This document shows positions 13,621 to 14,222 of a stretch of 14,222 bases of DNA, piece after piece (the stretch's first letter is position 1; each line of letters begins with the position of its first letter). Location of the stretch: contig JBDSTZ010000431.1 in the NCBI GenBank assembly GCA_039927975.1, positions 1-14,222 on the forward strand. Reading direction: 5' to 3'. Position numbers and translations under genes: made by a program. Under the pieces are notes generated by a model. The model did no database searches, was not told where the DNA came from, and saw only the letters and a program-made list of their open reading frames with translations. The DNA comes from JBDSTZ01 sp039927975 (GTDB lineage Bacteria; Pseudomonadota; Gammaproteobacteria; Burkholderiales; Burkholderiaceae_D).

Positions 13621-13698
13621 AAGGCCGAGGCATGGGGTCAGGCCAAAGCATGGGGTCCAAGGCCAAGGCATGGGGTCAGGATCTGACCCCAAGCCTTG
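13621..13698. repeat. REP-like palindromic repeat cluster
   Basis: The core CATGGGGTC occurs three times (13631-13639, 13649-13657, 13669-13677). The units at 13621-13642 and 13659-13680 are 22 bases long and differ at one base. The last copy forms a hairpin with an inverted copy: CAAGGC-A-TGGGGTCAG (13664-13679) pairs with CTGACCCCA-A-GCCTTG (13683-13698) around a GAT loop, 15 of 16 pairs. It lies between two convergent genes. No T-run follows on either strand, so it is not a standard terminator. GGGGTCAG/CTGACCCC palindromes of this kind, from memory, recur between genes in betaproteobacteria as REP-type elements moved by RAYT transposases; none is encoded here. Confidence 0.75.
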
Positions 13699-13741
13699 AA
13701 AGTCGCGCCTGAGCCCAAGCTTAGTTGGAAGATGGTGGAAA

Positions 13742-14222
13742 TTAATCCTGCGAGCGTCTCAGCAGCTCGTTGCGCTTCCGGCTGAATTCATCCTTGGCTT
13801 TCTTGACCACCTCGGTCTCGGTCGCCGTCAGCAGTTCTTCCATCACGTTGGTCAGATGCGCCTGCATCGCCGCGCGCGCGGCCGCCGCGTCGCGGTCGCG
13901 CAGCGCGTCCACCACCGCGCGGTGGTCGTCGACAAACGCCGAAATGCCCACCGAGCGCGCGCGCCTGAAAATCTCGCGCGTCAATGGCGCCTTGTAGCGC
14001 ATGTCCCACAAGGTCTCGACCACGAAGCACAACGCCGCGTTGCGCGTCGCCCGCACGATCTTGAAGTGGAACGCGCGATCGGCCGAATCGTCCATCACGT
14101 CCTTCTCGAAGTCGTGCTTCATGTCGTCGAGCAGGGCGTACAGGGACGCCACTTCCTCGTCGCTGATGCACTTGGCCGCCAGCGCGGCCGCTTCGCCTTC
14201 GATCAGCTTGCGCGCCTCGGTC
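13742..14222 (-). CDS. GntR/FadR-family transcriptional regulator, C-terminal part (FCD domain)
   Basis: The frame runs in from the right edge on the minus strand and ends with TAA at 13742-13744, giving 159 visible residues. It is the FCD ligand-binding domain of FadR/PdhR/LldR-type GntR regulators. It begins TEARKLIEGEAAALAA, the usual first helix. The metal-binding residues are in place: D48 and H52 in ADRAFHFKIVRATRN, H100 in VDDHRAVVDALRDRD and H122 in MQAHLTNV. Such proteins bind small organic acids such as lactate, pyruvate or glycolate, and release DNA. The N-terminal winged helix lies outside the window. The tail after the domain (about 25 residues, TETEVVKKAKDEFSRKRNE) is charged and a little longer than usual. 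The regulated genes are not visible. Confidence 0.88.
   Translation of the reverse strand, partial: TEARKLIEGEAAALAAKCISDEEVASLYALLDDMKHDFEKDVMDDSADRAFHFKIVRATRNAALCFVVETLWDMRYKAPLTREIFRRARSVGISAFVDDHRAVVDALRDRDAAAARAAMQAHLTNVMEELLTATETEVVKKAKDEFSRKRNELLRRSQD

Noticed and set aside
11448..13622. A 724-residue open frame antisense to the whole PAS-GGDEF-EAL gene
   Set aside because: It is the mirror of a strongly G/C-biased gene, with His/Arg/Ala/Val-rich low-information sequence and no domain or start signal. The plus-strand product has complete domains.

Overview
The window looks like a chromosomal segment of a high-GC betaproteobacterium, most likely Oxalobacteraceae (Massilia/Duganella/Janthinobacterium type). 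This rests on strong G/C third-position bias, a Phasin_2-type granule protein, an FNR-box style common in Burkholderiales, and the family mix. It is an inference from gene content; no marker gene is present. No tRNA, rRNA, CRISPR array, integrase or transposase gene is visible.

Layout, left to right. (1) 1-1736, + strand: the tail of a MarR-type regulator, a 12-TM MFS transporter and a small unrecognised protein form a tightly overlapping operon. (2) 1831-2865, +: an NADPH-dependent FMN reductase followed by a VOC (glyoxalase-fold) protein. (3) 3032-3918, +: a near-perfect FNR/Anr box and a phasin gene with a long Gly/Ser/Gln tail. (4) 3919-5080: a non-coding stretch with a 9-bp tandem repeat, then a YdeI/OmpD-associated family gene. 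(5) 5146-9293, - strand: reading with transcription, a pirin (YhhW-like), ribA (GTP cyclohydrolase II), a secreted trypsin-like protease and a membrane FHA protein. Protease and FHA genes are translationally coupled by an ATGA overlap. (6) 9444-10373, +: a YhaJ-like LysR regulator divergent from the pirin gene. (7) 10487-13619, +: an HDOD protein and a PAS-PAS-GGDEF(degenerate)-EAL protein with overlapping reading frames, probably a c-di-GMP-degrading signalling pair. (8) 13621-13698: a REP-like palindromic repeat cluster. (9) 13742-14222, -: the C-terminal part of a GntR/FadR-family regulator with an FCD domain.

Points that stand out: an RNA hairpin just before the protease start that would bury its ribosome-binding site; the protease-FHA membrane pair itself, which I cannot assign to a described system; a cluster of mutually exclusive palindromes between pirin and ribA; the 9-bp minisatellite; the REP-like element; and the split c-di-GMP module, with an HDOD protein lacking its usual EAL half beside an EAL enzyme whose GGDEF site is broken. 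Most other genes are ordinary housekeeping or stress-related functions.
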